Assembly: GCA_030753675.1 (NCBI GenBank)
Contig: JASMBU010000012.1
Coordinates: 1 to 39,740 of the forward strand
DNA: 39,740 bases
From: Methylococcales bacterium
GTDB taxonomy: Bacteria > Pseudomonadota > Gammaproteobacteria > Methylococcales > Methylomonadaceae
Reading direction: 5' to 3'
Shown here: piece by piece, positions 1 to 7,233 of the stretch
Layout: each line of letters opens with the position of its first letter
Numbering within the stretch: the stretch's first letter is position 1
Made by a program: the position numbers and the translations under genes
The notes under the pieces: generated by a model
The model's input: the letters and a program-made list of their open reading frames with translations, nothing else
What the model was told of the DNA's origin: nothing
Database searches by the model: none

Positions 1-210
1 ACATTATATATACCATGTGGTTACTGGCATCACATTGTCTATAATGAGTCTGGCTATTCAGTCTCTCTTCGCTGTAATAATCATACATGGCAAGGAAAAC
101 TACTTGGCTATTATAACCTGCTAATCATGTCCCCTATAGATCGTCTGATGAATATTGTTTCACCACAGCGCTGGTTTGCCTGGAAGGAACAGCAAGCTCT
201 CAAAATGTGA
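1..210 (+). CDS. C-terminal part of a cupin/JmjC-like (cupin_8) protein, cut by the window edge
   Basis: An open frame runs in from the left edge and ends with TGA at 208-210, giving the last 69 residues of a protein. It opens with IPCGYWHHIVYNESGYSVSL, which resembles the last strand pair of cupin_8/JmjC-type 2-oxoglutarate oxygenases, where P-x-G-x-W-H-H carries the distal metal-binding histidine. Family members hydroxylate proteins or small molecules. The first metal ligands lie outside the window, so activity cannot be judged. The C-terminal tail (PIDRLMNIVSPQRWFAWKEQ) is unremarkable. The assignment rests on this short motif only. Confidence 0.5.
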   Translation, partial: TLYIPCGYWHHIVYNESGYSVSLRCNNHTWQGKLLGYYNLLIMSPIDRLMNIVSPQRWFAWKEQQALKM

Positions 211-282
211 ATCATCGTAGAAGATTTACCCGTAGAGTCTACTAGTACAGCCTGTTGTTTCTTCATATACCCGAGACTTTTT

Positions 283-369
283 ATGTCATTTTCAAAACTT
301 AAATTAAGCGATCCTATTTTAAAAGCTGTCGCTGAGGCAGGTTATACCGCTCCTGTTAAAGTGTGCTGA
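283..369 (+). pseudogene. Truncated 5' remnant of an rhlE-type DEAD-box RNA helicase gene
   Basis: A 28-codon frame begins ATG at 283 and reads MSFSKLKLSDPILKAVAEAG, then YTAPVKVC and a TGA stop. The first 24 residues match the usual N-terminus of RhlE-type DEAD-box helicases (MSF..L.LS..IL.AVAE.GY..P), where the Q-motif (PTPIQ) should follow. Homology ends where that motif should start, and no helicase core follows on either strand. The break lies about 97 bp from the 3' end of the neighbouring tRNA gene. This is most likely the scar of a deletion or of an insertion and loss of an element. The remnant is not expected to be functional. Confidence 0.6.
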
Positions 370-465
370 ATTGAGCTCTGTTGTGTGACAAATTTGTGAC
401 AAAAATAAATAACTCAATTTAGCGCTTGTTTTATTTGCTATAAGTTATTGATTTATAAGGGTTTG

Positions 466-543
466 TGGTGGCGATAGGTGGGATCGAACCACCGACCTCA
501 GGGTTATGAATCCTGCGCTCTAACCGGACTGAGCTACATCGCC
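466..543 (-). tRNA. tRNA-Met (anticodon CAT)
   Basis: Read on the minus strand, this folds as a tRNA: acceptor GGCGATG pairs with the complementary TATCGCC side, the D arm contains AGCTCAG..GGTTAGAGC, the anticodon loop is TTCATAA, the T loop is GGTTCGATCC, and the CCA end is encoded. A CAT anticodon also fits the lysidine-modified isoleucine tRNA. The overall sequence looks more like elongator methionine tRNA, but I cannot fully exclude tRNA-Ile2. The anticodon stem has an A-C mismatch next to the loop in my folding. Confidence 0.85.
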
Positions 544-593
544 ATTAATTAGATTTACTGAGCCGCAAATTATAATTTGCCTGTGGGTTATTG

Positions 594-1685
594 TCAAACA
601 TTGAACCTAAAATGCACCACATCACCGTCGGCAACAACATAGTCTTTGCCTTCTAAACGCCATTTACCTGCGTCTTTAGCGCCTTGCTCACCCTGTTGTT
701 CAATAAAATCTTGATAAGAGACTACTTCTGCGCGAATAAACCCTTTTTCAAAATCGGTATGAATTACCCCTGCAGCCTGTGGCGCTAACGCCCCAACGGG
801 AATAGTCCAGGCACGTACTTCTTGAACGCCTGCGGTAAAATAGGTGTATAGATTTAATAACTGGTAGCCTGCTTTAACCACACGGTTCAAACCCGGCTCT
901 TCTAAACCTAGATCGTCCATAAATTCTTGCTTCTCATCCGCGTCTAATTGTGCAATTTCAGCTTCCAACGCCGCACAAACCGGAACCACAATCGAATTTT
1001 CCTTTTCAGCCAAGGCACGAACCTGATCTAACAGATGATTATTTTCAAAACCATCTTCTTGCACATTGGCAATATACATTGTCGGTTTAATGGTGAGCAA
1101 CTGAAAATCGCAGAGCATTAACTGCTGATCGTCAGTTAAGTTCATAGTACGAACGCTTTCACCTTGGTCTAAATGTGCAAAAACCCGTTCAAAAAATTCT
1201 TTTTTCGCTTTCTCTTCTTTGTTGCCAGACTTTGAAGCTTTCGCAGCACGGACAATAGCTTTTTCGATACTGGCCATATCGGCTAAGGCTAATTCGGTAT
1301 TGATTACCTCAATATCGGATATTGGGTCTATTTTACCGGCCACATGCACAACATTCTCATCTTCAAAGCAACGCACTACATGCGCAATTGCATCGGTTTC
1401 TCTAATATTACCTAAGAACTTATTGCCAAGCCCCTCACCTTTTGAAGCCCCTTCAACTAAACCCGCGATATCTACAAATTCAATAGTCGTAGGAATAACT
1501 TTTTGAGGTTTCACAATTGCAGATAATTTATCTAACCGTTGATCTGGAACCGTTACCACACCCACATTGGGATCGATAGTACAAAAGGGGTAGTTTTCCG
1601 CAGCAATAACTGCTTCGGTTAGGGCATTAAACAATGTTGATTTACCAACATTCGGCAAACCGACAATTCCGCAAAAAAGCGCCAT
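594..1685 (-). CDS. ychF: Redox-responsive ATPase/GTPase YchF (Obg-like)
   Basis: This 363-residue protein is full length for YchF, a universally conserved Obg-family P-loop NTPase that binds ATP in most species and associates with ribosomes. The P-loop GLPNVGKST is at residues 9-17 and a G3-like [17 protein letters not shown] follows near residue 73. Family-specific [14 protein letters not shown] lies near residue 31. The C-terminal third ends in the TGS-like domain (about 280-363, ending [14 protein letters not shown]). The start is an ATG at 1685. In many gammaproteobacteria ychF follows pth; here no pth is seen, and the gene stands alone between a tRNA and the YgfX-like gene. Confidence 0.97.
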   Translation of the reverse strand: MALFCGIVGLPNVGKSTLFNALTEAVIAAENYPFCTIDPNVGVVTVPDQRLDKLSAIVKPQKVIPTTIEFVDIAGLVEGASKGEGLGNKFLGNIRETDAIAHVVRCFEDENVVHVAGKIDPISDIEVINTELALADMASIEKAIVRAAKASKSGNKEEKAKKEFFERVFAHLDQGESVRTMNLTDDQQLMLCDFQLLTIKPTMYIANVQEDGFENNHLLDQVRALAEKENSIVVPVCAALEAEIAQLDADEKQEFMDDLGLEEPGLNRVVKAGYQLLNLYTYFTAGVQEVRAWTIPVGALAPQAAGVIHTDFEKGFIRAEVVSYQDFIEQQGEQGAKDAGKWRLEGKDYVVADGDVVHFRFNV

Positions 1686-1837
1686 AAAATCCTCTAAACA
1701 ATGAGATAGTTAAATTAGAATCTATAAGATATTTCAGCTCCCTATAGGCTATACCGAGCTGCTTTGGGTCAAATAATTACTGTTTGCTATTATATGCGAA
1801 ATTCATACCGGTAAGGCATAAAATAGTACCGTTTAGG

Positions 1838-2266
1838 TTAATTGAATATTTTCAAGTTAACCCGTAATTGCCTGAAATAATCATCCACTAATGAATCGTA
1901 GCCAATAATAATGGCTTGCCATTGCTTATTTTCATTTAACGCATGAATAATTACCCATCGAGTAGTGATCACCGTTGAAGGCAAGATGGTTATGGGTGTT
2001 AATGGCTGCTCCTCTTGCGCATAGCACCACCCTTGCTCATCACTATATTTTAATTGAGCCCATTGCTGTGGTTTAAACGTGTAATATTTGCGAGTCAAAC
2101 TCACCAAGACCATCATAAAAATCAAACCCTTAATTATCAATGCTACCCCGGTTAAAAAACAGACCATAAGCGCCAAAGCATGGAGCACAATAACCGCGTA
2201 GAACAGGATTCGTGATGGGTAAAATTTAACCTGAAAGAAATAAGTGTCTGATCGATGCGTAAACAT
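1838..2266 (-). CDS. ygfX: YgfX (CptA)-family inner membrane protein
   Basis: This 142-residue protein starts MFTHRSDTYFFQVKFYPS and has a hydrophobic hairpin (about residues 19-60), followed by a soluble C-terminal half with W..I.....LP....T..V, a tryptophan-rich stretch and DSLVDDYFRQLRVNL near the end. This is the pattern of the YgfX/CptA family, small membrane proteins usually encoded beside sdhE (ygfY). I place the start at the ATG at 2266, not at an upstream in-frame codon, because it forms a TAATG overlap with the stop of the small SDHAF4-type gene just upstream, which indicates translational coupling. The toxin role proposed for E. coli YgfX should not be assumed here. Confidence 0.7.
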   Translation of the reverse strand: MFTHRSDTYFFQVKFYPSRILFYAVIVLHALALMVCFLTGVALIIKGLIFMMVLVSLTRKYYTFKPQQWAQLKYSDEQGWCYAQEEQPLTPITILPSTVITTRWVIIHALNENKQWQAIIIGYDSLVDDYFRQLRVNLKIFN

Positions 2267-2424
2267 TAAAAATCTATACAGCGGCCGTTTTTTTCCCAAT
2301 CGCCAAAACGTGTAGGATCAGTTGGTGTTTTATGGTTATCCCCTTCTTTCTTCAGGGCAACCGGTTGTTGGTCTACGCTTGGGGGTGGAGTGGATTTTGG
2401 AGATTGTTTGGTATTATCGGTCAT
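2266..2424 (-). CDS. Small DUF1674/SDHAF4-family protein (succinate dehydrogenase assembly factor 4-like)
   Basis: This 52-residue protein starts at the ATG at 2424 and stops with TAA at 2268-2266. Its N-terminal half is a low-complexity, proline/lysine-rich linker. Its C-terminal end reads DPTRFGDWEKNGRCIDF, the diagnostic motif of the DUF1674/SDHAF4 family (D-P-T-R-x-G-D-W-x-x-x-G-R-x-x-D-F). In mitochondria SDHAF4 binds flavinylated SdhA and promotes complex II assembly; bacterial members are little studied. The stop overlaps the YgfX-like start as TAATG. In enterobacteria that slot is held by the flavinylation factor SdhE. Function here is inferred from family and context only. Confidence 0.85.
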   Translation of the reverse strand: MTDNTKQSPKSTPPPSVDQQPVALKKEGDNHKTPTDPTRFGDWEKNGRCIDF

Positions 2425-2447
2425 GGCTCGCTAATCCTCGCTACATG

Positions 2448-2478
2448 TTGAGAGTTCACTTTACAATATTGGTATAAT
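2448..2478 (+). promoter_or_regulatory. Possible sigma70 promoter of ygfZ
   Basis: A perfect TATAAT (2473-2478) lies 32 bp before the ygfZ start. A TTGAGA (2448-2453) could serve as the -35 box, but the 19-bp spacing is long. It sits in the short divergent gap between the SDHAF4-type gene and ygfZ. Confidence 0.4.
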
Positions 2479-2509
2479 AGCCCCCTCCTTAAAGCGTAGG
2501 TTATAAAAA

Positions 2510-3478
2510 ATGTACGACCATTCAAGCCTTTTTCTTTCTACTTTAGGTTTTAATCGCTCAGCCCCCCCCACTTCAAGCATATCCCCTGCGGTGTATTGCC
2601 TTGACCACCTTGCCGTGCTAACACTATCGGGCCAAGATGCAAGTGCATTATTACAAGGGCAAAGCACCTGTAACGTTTCCGATGCCTCTGACAATTTATC
2701 TTTACTGGGGTCTTTTTGTTCTGTTAAAGGACGCGTCATCAGCACTTTTTTATTAGTTAAACAGGGCGACGAATTTCAATTAATCTTACCGGCTGATTTA
2801 GCTGAAAGTATCTGTAAGCGTCTCAAAATATATGTCCTACGAGCCGATGTAAAAATCCAAATCACCCCACAAGAAATTGGCTTATTTGGCTTTACTGATA
2901 ACCGCGTCGCACCCTATCTACCAGCTAACGATTACCAAACCACAGTCTTTAACGACAACGCCGCTATCGTTAAACTGCCCAGCACTGCAACACTGCGGTT
3001 TATTTTTATCGGTTCACTTGACCGTGCACAAGCATTATTTGAACAAATCGGTACCACAGACCGTAACTTTTACCCTTCTCTTGCTTGGAAATTCTTAGAT
3101 ACCCTTGCAGGGTTACCTAATATAACCCCTGCAACTCGTGAAACCTGGATACCGCAATCCATTAACCTAGATACCTTAGGGGCAATCAGTTTTAAAAAAG
3201 GCTGTTATACCGGACAGGAAATTATTGCCCGTACGCACTATAAGGGCAAAGCAAAAGCGTCCATGCATCATGCTACCCTGAGCGCTAATATTGCGATAAC
3301 CCCGGGCTTAAAATTATTTAAGGTAGACTCTGACAATGACCAGAGTATTGGCGAGGTGGTTAACGCGTTACAAATAGACGCCACTTGGCACTTGTTAGTG
3401 TCTGTTAAAAACGAACAAAAAAATGCTGACCATATTTTTATTGAAGGCCATAAATCAGATTTTATTTCGTGGCAATAA
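2510..3478 (+). CDS. ygfZ: YgfZ/GcvT-fold folate-binding protein for iron-sulfur enzyme maintenance
   Basis: This 322-residue protein is related to the T-protein of glycine cleavage and carries the YgfZ signature KGCYTGQE at residues 230-237, including the conserved cysteine (Cys232). YgfZ binds tetrahydrofolate and supports assembly or repair of certain Fe-S enzymes such as MiaB. N-terminal LSGQDASALLQGQSTCNV (about 39-56) also fits the family (L.G.DA..FLQGQ..ND). It is divergent from the SDHAF4-like and YgfX-like genes across an 85-bp gap. As in E. coli (sdhE-ygfX-ygfZ region), the locus groups factors that maintain respiratory Fe-S and flavin enzymes. Confidence 0.93.
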   Translation: MYDHSSLFLSTLGFNRSAPPTSSISPAVYCLDHLAVLTLSGQDASALLQGQSTCNVSDASDNLSLLGSFCSVKGRVISTFLLVKQGDEFQLILPADLAESICKRLKIYVLRADVKIQITPQEIGLFGFTDNRVAPYLPANDYQTTVFNDNAAIVKLPSTATLRFIFIGSLDRAQALFEQIGTTDRNFYPSLAWKFLDTLAGLPNITPATRETWIPQSINLDTLGAISFKKGCYTGQEIIARTHYKGKAKASMHHATLSANIAITPGLKLFKVDSDNDQSIGEVVNALQIDATWHLLVSVKNEQKNADHIFIEGHKSDFISWQ

Positions 3479-3496
3479 TACTCAAGCCAACCCGCC

Positions 3497-4243
3497 TCAC
3501 CGGTGTGTCTCTAAATAGCGCTGCAGGCCTTTAAAGATTAATTCAGCATCAACCACACAAGAAAAATCTAGCGCTTGTTCTAGCCGAAGCGCATCGCCTC
3601 CGGTTAGAATCAGTTGAAACGATTCTCCTTCTGTCTGCTCAAGATCATGAATGACCTTTTCTACTAATCCAGCCGCCGCCAACACAGAACCGTTCGCTAT
3701 GGCCGCTTCGGTTGCATTACCCAAGGTCGGTTTAAACAGTGCATCGCCCTTCGATAACGCAAAGGTGTTTTCCGAAAGACTACGCTGCATTAATGAAAAT
3801 CCTGGGATAATCACCCCCCCTAAGTGTTGTCCTTTTCGGTTCAGCGCATCGACCGTTATGGCCGTACCACAATCGACCACCACAAGCGGTTTTAAAGACT
3901 GTGTCCAACTCGCAATAAGGACTAACCAGCGATCCACACCGAGTTTTTCAGGGTGTAGGTAACTATTGGTTACCCCACAACACGTTGCCTCTGCACACGC
4001 TGTTACACAGTGCACTTTAGGCCAGAGCCGTTGACACACTTCGATCAGCGCTTGAGTGACCTTAAAACCTGTCACATTGGAGATAACCACCGTATTGACA
4101 ACCTCAAATTCTTGCCATGTTGAAGCAAGCGCCTCGAGATAATATTCTGTCTTAGAGAGCCGTTGGTGTGACAGCGTCTCCTGTTGATAGCTCAACACCC
4201 ATTTAAGCTGACTATTACCGACATCAATTAATAATGTAGTCAT
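3497..4243 (-). CDS. coaX: Type III pantothenate kinase
   Basis: CoaX catalyses the first step of coenzyme A synthesis, ATP-dependent phosphorylation of pantothenate, and belongs to the ASKHA fold. The 248-residue protein shows the phosphate-1 motif LLIDVGNSQLKW at the N-terminus, LGVDRWLVLIA near residue 95, VVDCGTAITVDAL near 119, GGVIIPGFSLMQRSL near 140 and a C-terminal LTGGDALRLEQ. Its ATG overlaps the stop of birA (ATGA), so the two are translationally coupled, a common birA-coaX arrangement. Length is normal. Confidence 0.95.
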   Translation of the reverse strand: MTTLLIDVGNSQLKWVLSYQQETLSHQRLSKTEYYLEALASTWQEFEVVNTVVISNVTGFKVTQALIEVCQRLWPKVHCVTACAEATCCGVTNSYLHPEKLGVDRWLVLIASWTQSLKPLVVVDCGTAITVDALNRKGQHLGGVIIPGFSLMQRSLSENTFALSKGDALFKPTLGNATEAAIANGSVLAAAGLVEKVIHDLEQTEGESFQLILTGGDALRLEQALDFSCVVDAELIFKGLQRYLETHR

Positions 4244-5229
4244 GCGAGATCAACACTTATTTCACCAGAATTATAAACCTGTGTTTCCCCATTGGCCTGA
4301 GTCAATAAGAGATGACCTTGATCATCAACCCCTGAAACAGTACCGCTAATAACATTGTGGCCTAACAGTAACTTAGCCGTTTGCCCAACTAAGCAATCAT
4401 AACGACGCCACTCATTAATTACAGCCGCTATACCCTCTTGTTCAAAGGCCTCCATAAACGGAATGAGTTCATTAATAAGTTCGGCAATGAGTTTATTTCG
4501 GGGTACATTTTTCTCCCCTAAAATACGCTGCAAGTCGACCCACTCTTGGTCAATGGTAGCGCCCTCATCGTCTGATAAGGCTCGATTCAAACCTAATCCA
4601 ACCACAACAGCACAAGGCCCTTCCATATCGCCTGATAATTCAACGAGAATTCCACCCAATTTTTTACCTTGCCAAAAGATATCGTTCGGCCACTTTAAAC
4701 CGACCTCAACACCCGACAAGGCTCTAATGACGCGCACAAGACAAACCCCAATACCCAAGCTCAATCCTGCCAAAGCAGTAACACCACAAAAATATTGCCA
4801 CGATAAAGACAAATAAACATTTTGTCCAAAAGGAGAAACCCATTGCTTACCCCGACGGCCTCGGCCAGCACTCTGAAATTCAGCTAAGCAAATTTGGCTT
4901 AGTGCCGGTTGTACTTGGCCCTGCGTTAATAAATAATTATTTGTCGAATCAATGACATCTAGACAATGAATAGAAGAAATATAATTTACAGACAGAGGAT
5001 TTAAATGCCCTCTAATGGTCGCTTCATCTAGTAATTCAATGGACTGAAGCAGGCGATACCCTTTCCCAGATATGGCCGAGTACTTGAGGCCCAGACCATC
5101 GAATCCATTGATTTGTTTGCAAATAGCCGAACGGCTAATCCCTAAAGCCTCCGACAAATCAGAACCTGAATGAAACTGACCGTCGGAAAGTGCAACAAGA
5201 ATTTTACGTTGCGTTGTTGTAAGTGCCAC
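4240..5229 (-). CDS. birA: Bifunctional biotin--[acetyl-CoA carboxylase] ligase / biotin operon repressor
   Basis: This 329-residue BirA has an N-terminal winged helix (about residues 6-60, with GSDLSEALGISRSAICKQI as the helix-turn-helix), a central ligase domain with GRGRRG at 122-127, KWPND at 179-183 and KLGGILVE at 190-197, and a short C-terminal SH3-like domain. It activates biotin to biotinyl-AMP and transfers it to the carboxylase carrier protein; the HTH suggests it also represses biotin genes, although no target operator was recognised in this window. The start is GTG at 5229; the HTH begins directly after it, so no later start fits. The stop overlaps coaX. Confidence 0.95.
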   Translation of the reverse strand: MALTTTQRKILVALSDGQFHSGSDLSEALGISRSAICKQINGFDGLGLKYSAISGKGYRLLQSIELLDEATIRGHLNPLSVNYISSIHCLDVIDSTNNYLLTQGQVQPALSQICLAEFQSAGRGRRGKQWVSPFGQNVYLSLSWQYFCGVTALAGLSLGIGVCLVRVIRALSGVEVGLKWPNDIFWQGKKLGGILVELSGDMEGPCAVVVGLGLNRALSDDEGATIDQEWVDLQRILGEKNVPRNKLIAELINELIPFMEAFEQEGIAAVINEWRRYDCLVGQTAKLLLGHNVISGTVSGVDDQGHLLLTQANGETQVYNSGEISVDLA

Positions 5230-5261
5230 TGCTTATTAAAATAGTTACCTGTTATAACGAC

Positions 5262-5705
5262 CTAGAAAGGGATATCGTCGTCAAAATCGTCAGGCCCTTG
5301 AAAAGCACCGGGCGCTGATGGTGATGCTGCAGGGGCAGATGATTGCGCGTTATCAGAAAAGTTAGAAGACCCTCCACTACGGCTACCTAACATTTGCATT
5401 TGTTCGGCAATAATCTCCGTTGAATACCGGTCTTGGCCGTCTTTACCTTGGTACTTCTGTGTTTGTATCCGGCCTTCAATATAAACTTGACTGCCCTTTC
5501 TTAAATATTGTTCAACAACTTCCGCTGTACGATTAAAGAAAACAACCCGATGCCATTCAGTATGGTCTCTACGTTCTTGGGTTTGGCGATCAGTCCAACG
5601 CCGCGTAGTTGCCAAACTTATTCTTACTATTTTTGTGCCATTAGGACTGGTACGAACATCAGGATCTTGTCCTAAATTACCAATTAAAGTAACTTTATTC
5701 AGCAT
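5262..5705 (-). CDS. ssb: Single-stranded DNA-binding protein
   Basis: This 147-residue SSB has the OB fold (about residues 1-110, starting MLNKVTLIGNLGQDPDVRTS and including WHRVVFF), a disordered Ser/Ala/Pro-rich linker, and the acidic tip DDFDDDIPF that recruits repair and replication partners. I use the ATG at 5705: it has a GGAG six bases upstream, whereas an earlier in-frame TTG at 5717 does not. It lies downstream of the MFS gene and near divergent uvrA, close to the common uvrA/ssb arrangement of gammaproteobacteria. Confidence 0.97.
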   Translation of the reverse strand: MLNKVTLIGNLGQDPDVRTSPNGTKIVRISLATTRRWTDRQTQERRDHTEWHRVVFFNRTAEVVEQYLRKGSQVYIEGRIQTQKYQGKDGQDRYSTEIIAEQMQMLGSRSGGSSNFSDNAQSSAPAASPSAPGAFQGPDDFDDDIPF

Positions 5706-5766
5706 GGTTTTCTCCAAAAGTTAAGGTTCATTATTTATCATTAAACTTAGTCATCATGATAACAAA

Positions 5767-7158
5767 TCATACCGACTGATTGCGGGTTAAAAAATCTTGC
5801 AGTGCCTTACGGTCTAATATTGAATTATCGACCTTCAAATAAGCTAATTTCTCTTCAACATGCACACGGGCTTCCGCAACGCCGGTAACGCTTACAAGCT
5901 TTTCGTTCAGTTTATGAGGTTGCTCCGAGGCAAGACCTTCTAATGAAACAATTAAATTAGCCAAATAGCAGGGCGTACGCATTTTCATCGCCACTACTAG
6001 CCATAGTAACGTCGCTATAATACAAATTATAAAAACCGCAACCACTCCCCATTGCCCATAACACCAGCCGCCTAAAGTACCTCCTAAAAAAGCACCTAAA
6101 AACTGCGATGTTGAATAAACACCCATCGCGGTACCTTTCATATCACCCGGCGCTGTTTTAGAGATCAACGACGGTAATGTCGCTTCCAATAAATTAAAGC
6201 CACAAAAAAACAATGCTAAAAAAACTATAACGCCGGTAAGGCTGCCATAAAAAAAGGCAAACCCAATAAAGGCAAGACATAGGGCTGCAATCGCACCTAA
6301 AAAAACCGATTTCATCTTATGTTTCTTCTCAGCCAGAATAACAAACGGTATCACAATAGCCATAGACCCCACCAATATCGGCAAATAAACCTGCCAATGC
6401 AAACTTTGATCAAGCCCTGTTGCTCTAAGTTGCAAAGGAATAATGACAAAACTTGCCATCAACACAAGATGTAAAATGAAAATACCAAAATCAAGACGCA
6501 ATAAATCAAAATTTAATAAGACATCTTTAAATTGACTCGGCATAGACTCAGCATCAGGGTGGACTTTTAATTCCAGCGGATTTGGAACCACATATAACAC
6601 CAGTAACAAGGCAATAACCGCCAGCACAGTGGTGACCCAAAAAATTGATTGTATCCCCGCAAAATCGGCAAGAATAGGCCCTGCGACCATTGCAACGGCA
6701 AAAGACAAACCAATACTCACACCAATCATCGCCATAATTTTAGTGCGGTGAACCTCTTGGGTTAAATCAGCAGCCAGCGCCATTACCACCGCAGCAATAG
6801 CACCACAGCCCTGTAGGGCACGCCCTATAAGCACGCCGTATATTGAAGTTGATAACGCCGCAACCACACTACCGGTAATAAAAAGCAACAAGCCCAGGAC
6901 AATCATCTTTTTGCGGCCAAACCGGTCAGACAATAAACCAAAAGGAATCTGAAATAATGCTTGGGTTAAGCCATAAATACTCATGGCCAATCCGATTAAC
7001 AAAGGTGTAGAGCCTTCATAGAAATCTGAAAATAACGTTAAAACAGGCAGGATCATAAATAAACCGAACATTCTCAACGCATAAATAGATGCCAATGAAA
7101 TACTAGCGCGTCGTTCAAACGGTGTAAGTGGACTACTAATATCCTGAATTACAGCCAA
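5767..7158 (-). CDS. MFS transporter, YajR-like, with C-terminal ferredoxin-like domain
   Basis: This 463-residue protein has about 12 hydrophobic segments and the MFS loop motif [14 protein letters not shown] near residue 77. After the last helix (about residue 390) comes a soluble domain of about 65 residues containing [24 protein letters not shown], which resembles the ferredoxin-like YAM domain of E. coli YajR (454 residues). The substrate is unknown; proton-driven drug or metabolite export is the usual guess. The start is TTG at 7158 behind a GGAG. It lies between ssb and uvrA, a position often held by such a transporter in related gammaproteobacteria. Confidence 0.85.
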   Translation of the reverse strand: MAVIQDISSPLTPFERRASISLASIYALRMFGLFMILPVLTLFSDFYEGSTPLLIGLAMSIYGLTQALFQIPFGLLSDRFGRKKMIVLGLLLFITGSVVAALSTSIYGVLIGRALQGCGAIAAVVMALAADLTQEVHRTKIMAMIGVSIGLSFAVAMVAGPILADFAGIQSIFWVTTVLAVIALLLVLYVVPNPLELKVHPDAESMPSQFKDVLLNFDLLRLDFGIFILHLVLMASFVIIPLQLRATGLDQSLHWQVYLPILVGSMAIVIPFVILAEKKHKMKSVFLGAIAALCLAFIGFAFFYGSLTGVIVFLALFFCGFNLLEATLPSLISKTAPGDMKGTAMGVYSTSQFLGAFLGGTLGGWCYGQWGVVAVFIICIIATLLWLVVAMKMRTPCYLANLIVSLEGLASEQPHKLNEKLVSVTGVAEARVHVEEKLAYLKVDNSILDRKALQDFLTRNQSV

Positions 7159-7233
7159 AACAAAAATCTCCTTTGCGTAAGTAATACAAAAACACGTATA
7201 TTATCAGGTTATCTTACTTGTCGGAATTATAGA

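Noticed and set aside
1219-1506. Plus-strand 95-codon frame inside ychF
   Set aside because: It is antisense to a conserved gene and has no domain resemblance.
2461-2745. Minus-strand frame of 94 codons over the start of ygfZ
   Set aside because: It lies antisense to ygfZ, shows no family pattern and is a reading-frame shadow.
7159-7233. LexA/SOS box between the MFS gene and uvrA
   Set aside because: No CTG-N10-CAG palindrome could be found; the AT-rich TATATT stretch alone is not evidence.
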